From assembly GCA_031281985.1 (NCBI GenBank), contig JAITEO010000263.1, forward strand, positions 1 through 6,517: a DNA stretch of 6,517 bases, read 5' to 3'. Position numbers and translations under genes: made by a program. Under the pieces are notes generated by a model. It made no database searches, was not told the DNA's origin, and worked only from the letters and a program-made list of their open reading frames with translations. The stretch is from Zoogloeaceae bacterium. Its GTDB lineage: Bacteria; Pseudomonadota; Gammaproteobacteria; Burkholderiales; Rhodocyclaceae. Positions within the stretch are counted from its first letter, which is position 1, and each line of letters opens with the position of its first letter. Positions 6,438 to 6,517 of this stretch are shown here, one piece after another.

Positions 6438-6446
6438 ATGATAGCA
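6438..6446 (-). promoter_or_regulatory. Extended -10 promoter for the lptM-lysA-STAS-hslVU operon
   Basis: On the minus strand the stretch reads TGCTATCAT: a TG-N extension plus TATCAT, 5 of 6 matches to the sigma-70 -10 box. No good -35 hexamer lies 15-18 bases upstream, which extended -10 promoters tolerate. Transcription would start near 6431, leaving a leader of about 48 bases before the lptM ATG. The right-edge repeat begins only about 40 bases upstream. Confidence 0.5.
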
Positions 6447-6483
6447 CAGCGAAAGCGTGAATCCGGCGAACGCGAAGCGCAAA

Positions 6484-6515
6484 GGGTGCAATTAAAAGTG
6501 GAGGATGTCAAAGTG
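6484..6515 (-). repeat. Right arm of the 32-bp inverted repeat at the window edges
   Basis: This is the reverse-complement partner of bases 1-32 (30 of 32 identical). Reading outward it starts GGGTGCAATTAAAAGTGG and continues toward the window end. Two more bases (AT) follow at 6516-6517; the left arm has no sequence there to compare. It lies just upstream of the lptM promoter, where the divergent cyaY gene sits in many related genomes. Confidence 0.75.
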
Positions 6516-6517
6516 AT

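Noticed and set aside
5107..6441. Long plus-strand reading frame antisense to lysA
   Set aside because: Its product is rich in Arg, Gln, His and Ala with no recognisable domain, while the opposite strand encodes clear LysA. It arises from GC-biased third codon positions.
1..6517. Whole window considered as a composite transposon because of the edge inverted repeats
   Set aside because: The cargo is a conserved core operon and no transposase or target duplication is visible. A contig ending at repeats is simpler.

Overview
The window reads as chromosomal DNA of a GC-rich Gram-negative bacterium, most probably a betaproteobacterium. The signs are an HslV precursor with the short MEQYHG-type propeptide before the catalytic Thr-Thr, a protein opening MVFSFFKK that resembles a STAS-domain family I associate with Burkholderiales-type genomes, a LptM/YifL lipoprotein directly ahead of lysA, and heavy GC bias at third codon positions that opens long spurious antisense frames. 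No rRNA, tRNA, CRISPR array or complete insertion sequence is visible.

Layout, left to right. Bases 1-32 are one arm of a 32-bp inverted repeat whose partner (30/32 identical) is at the right edge, 6484-6515. A plus-strand lipoprotein made of tandem 35-residue WG repeats follows (149-781). Converging on it is a minus-strand YiiX/YaeF-like permuted papain-fold hydrolase (859-1479). Its GTG start lies inside a strongly palindromic element (about 1473-1600). Then come a strong symmetrical terminator hairpin (1617-1647) and a second hairpin (1652-1694).

From 1697 to 6383 all genes are on the minus strand and look like one operon, transcribed right to left: lptM, lysA, a double-STAS protein, hslV, hslU. 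lptM/lysA and hslV/hslU overlap by ATGA. A plausible extended -10 promoter sits upstream of lptM, and the terminator at 1617-1647 lies about 50 bases past hslU. The operon joins an outer-membrane biogenesis lipoprotein (LptM), the last step of lysine synthesis (LysA), an uncharacterised cytoplasmic STAS protein, and the ATP-dependent HslVU protease.

No wholly new system is evident: most of the window is housekeeping. The points most worth a second look are the matching repeats at both edges (probably the ends of a multicopy mobile element, and perhaps the reason the sequence stops there), the palindromic repeat that supplies the start of the YiiX-like gene, the duplicated helical-plus-STAS architecture upstream of hslV, and the DNA-level tandem repeats of the WG lipoprotein.
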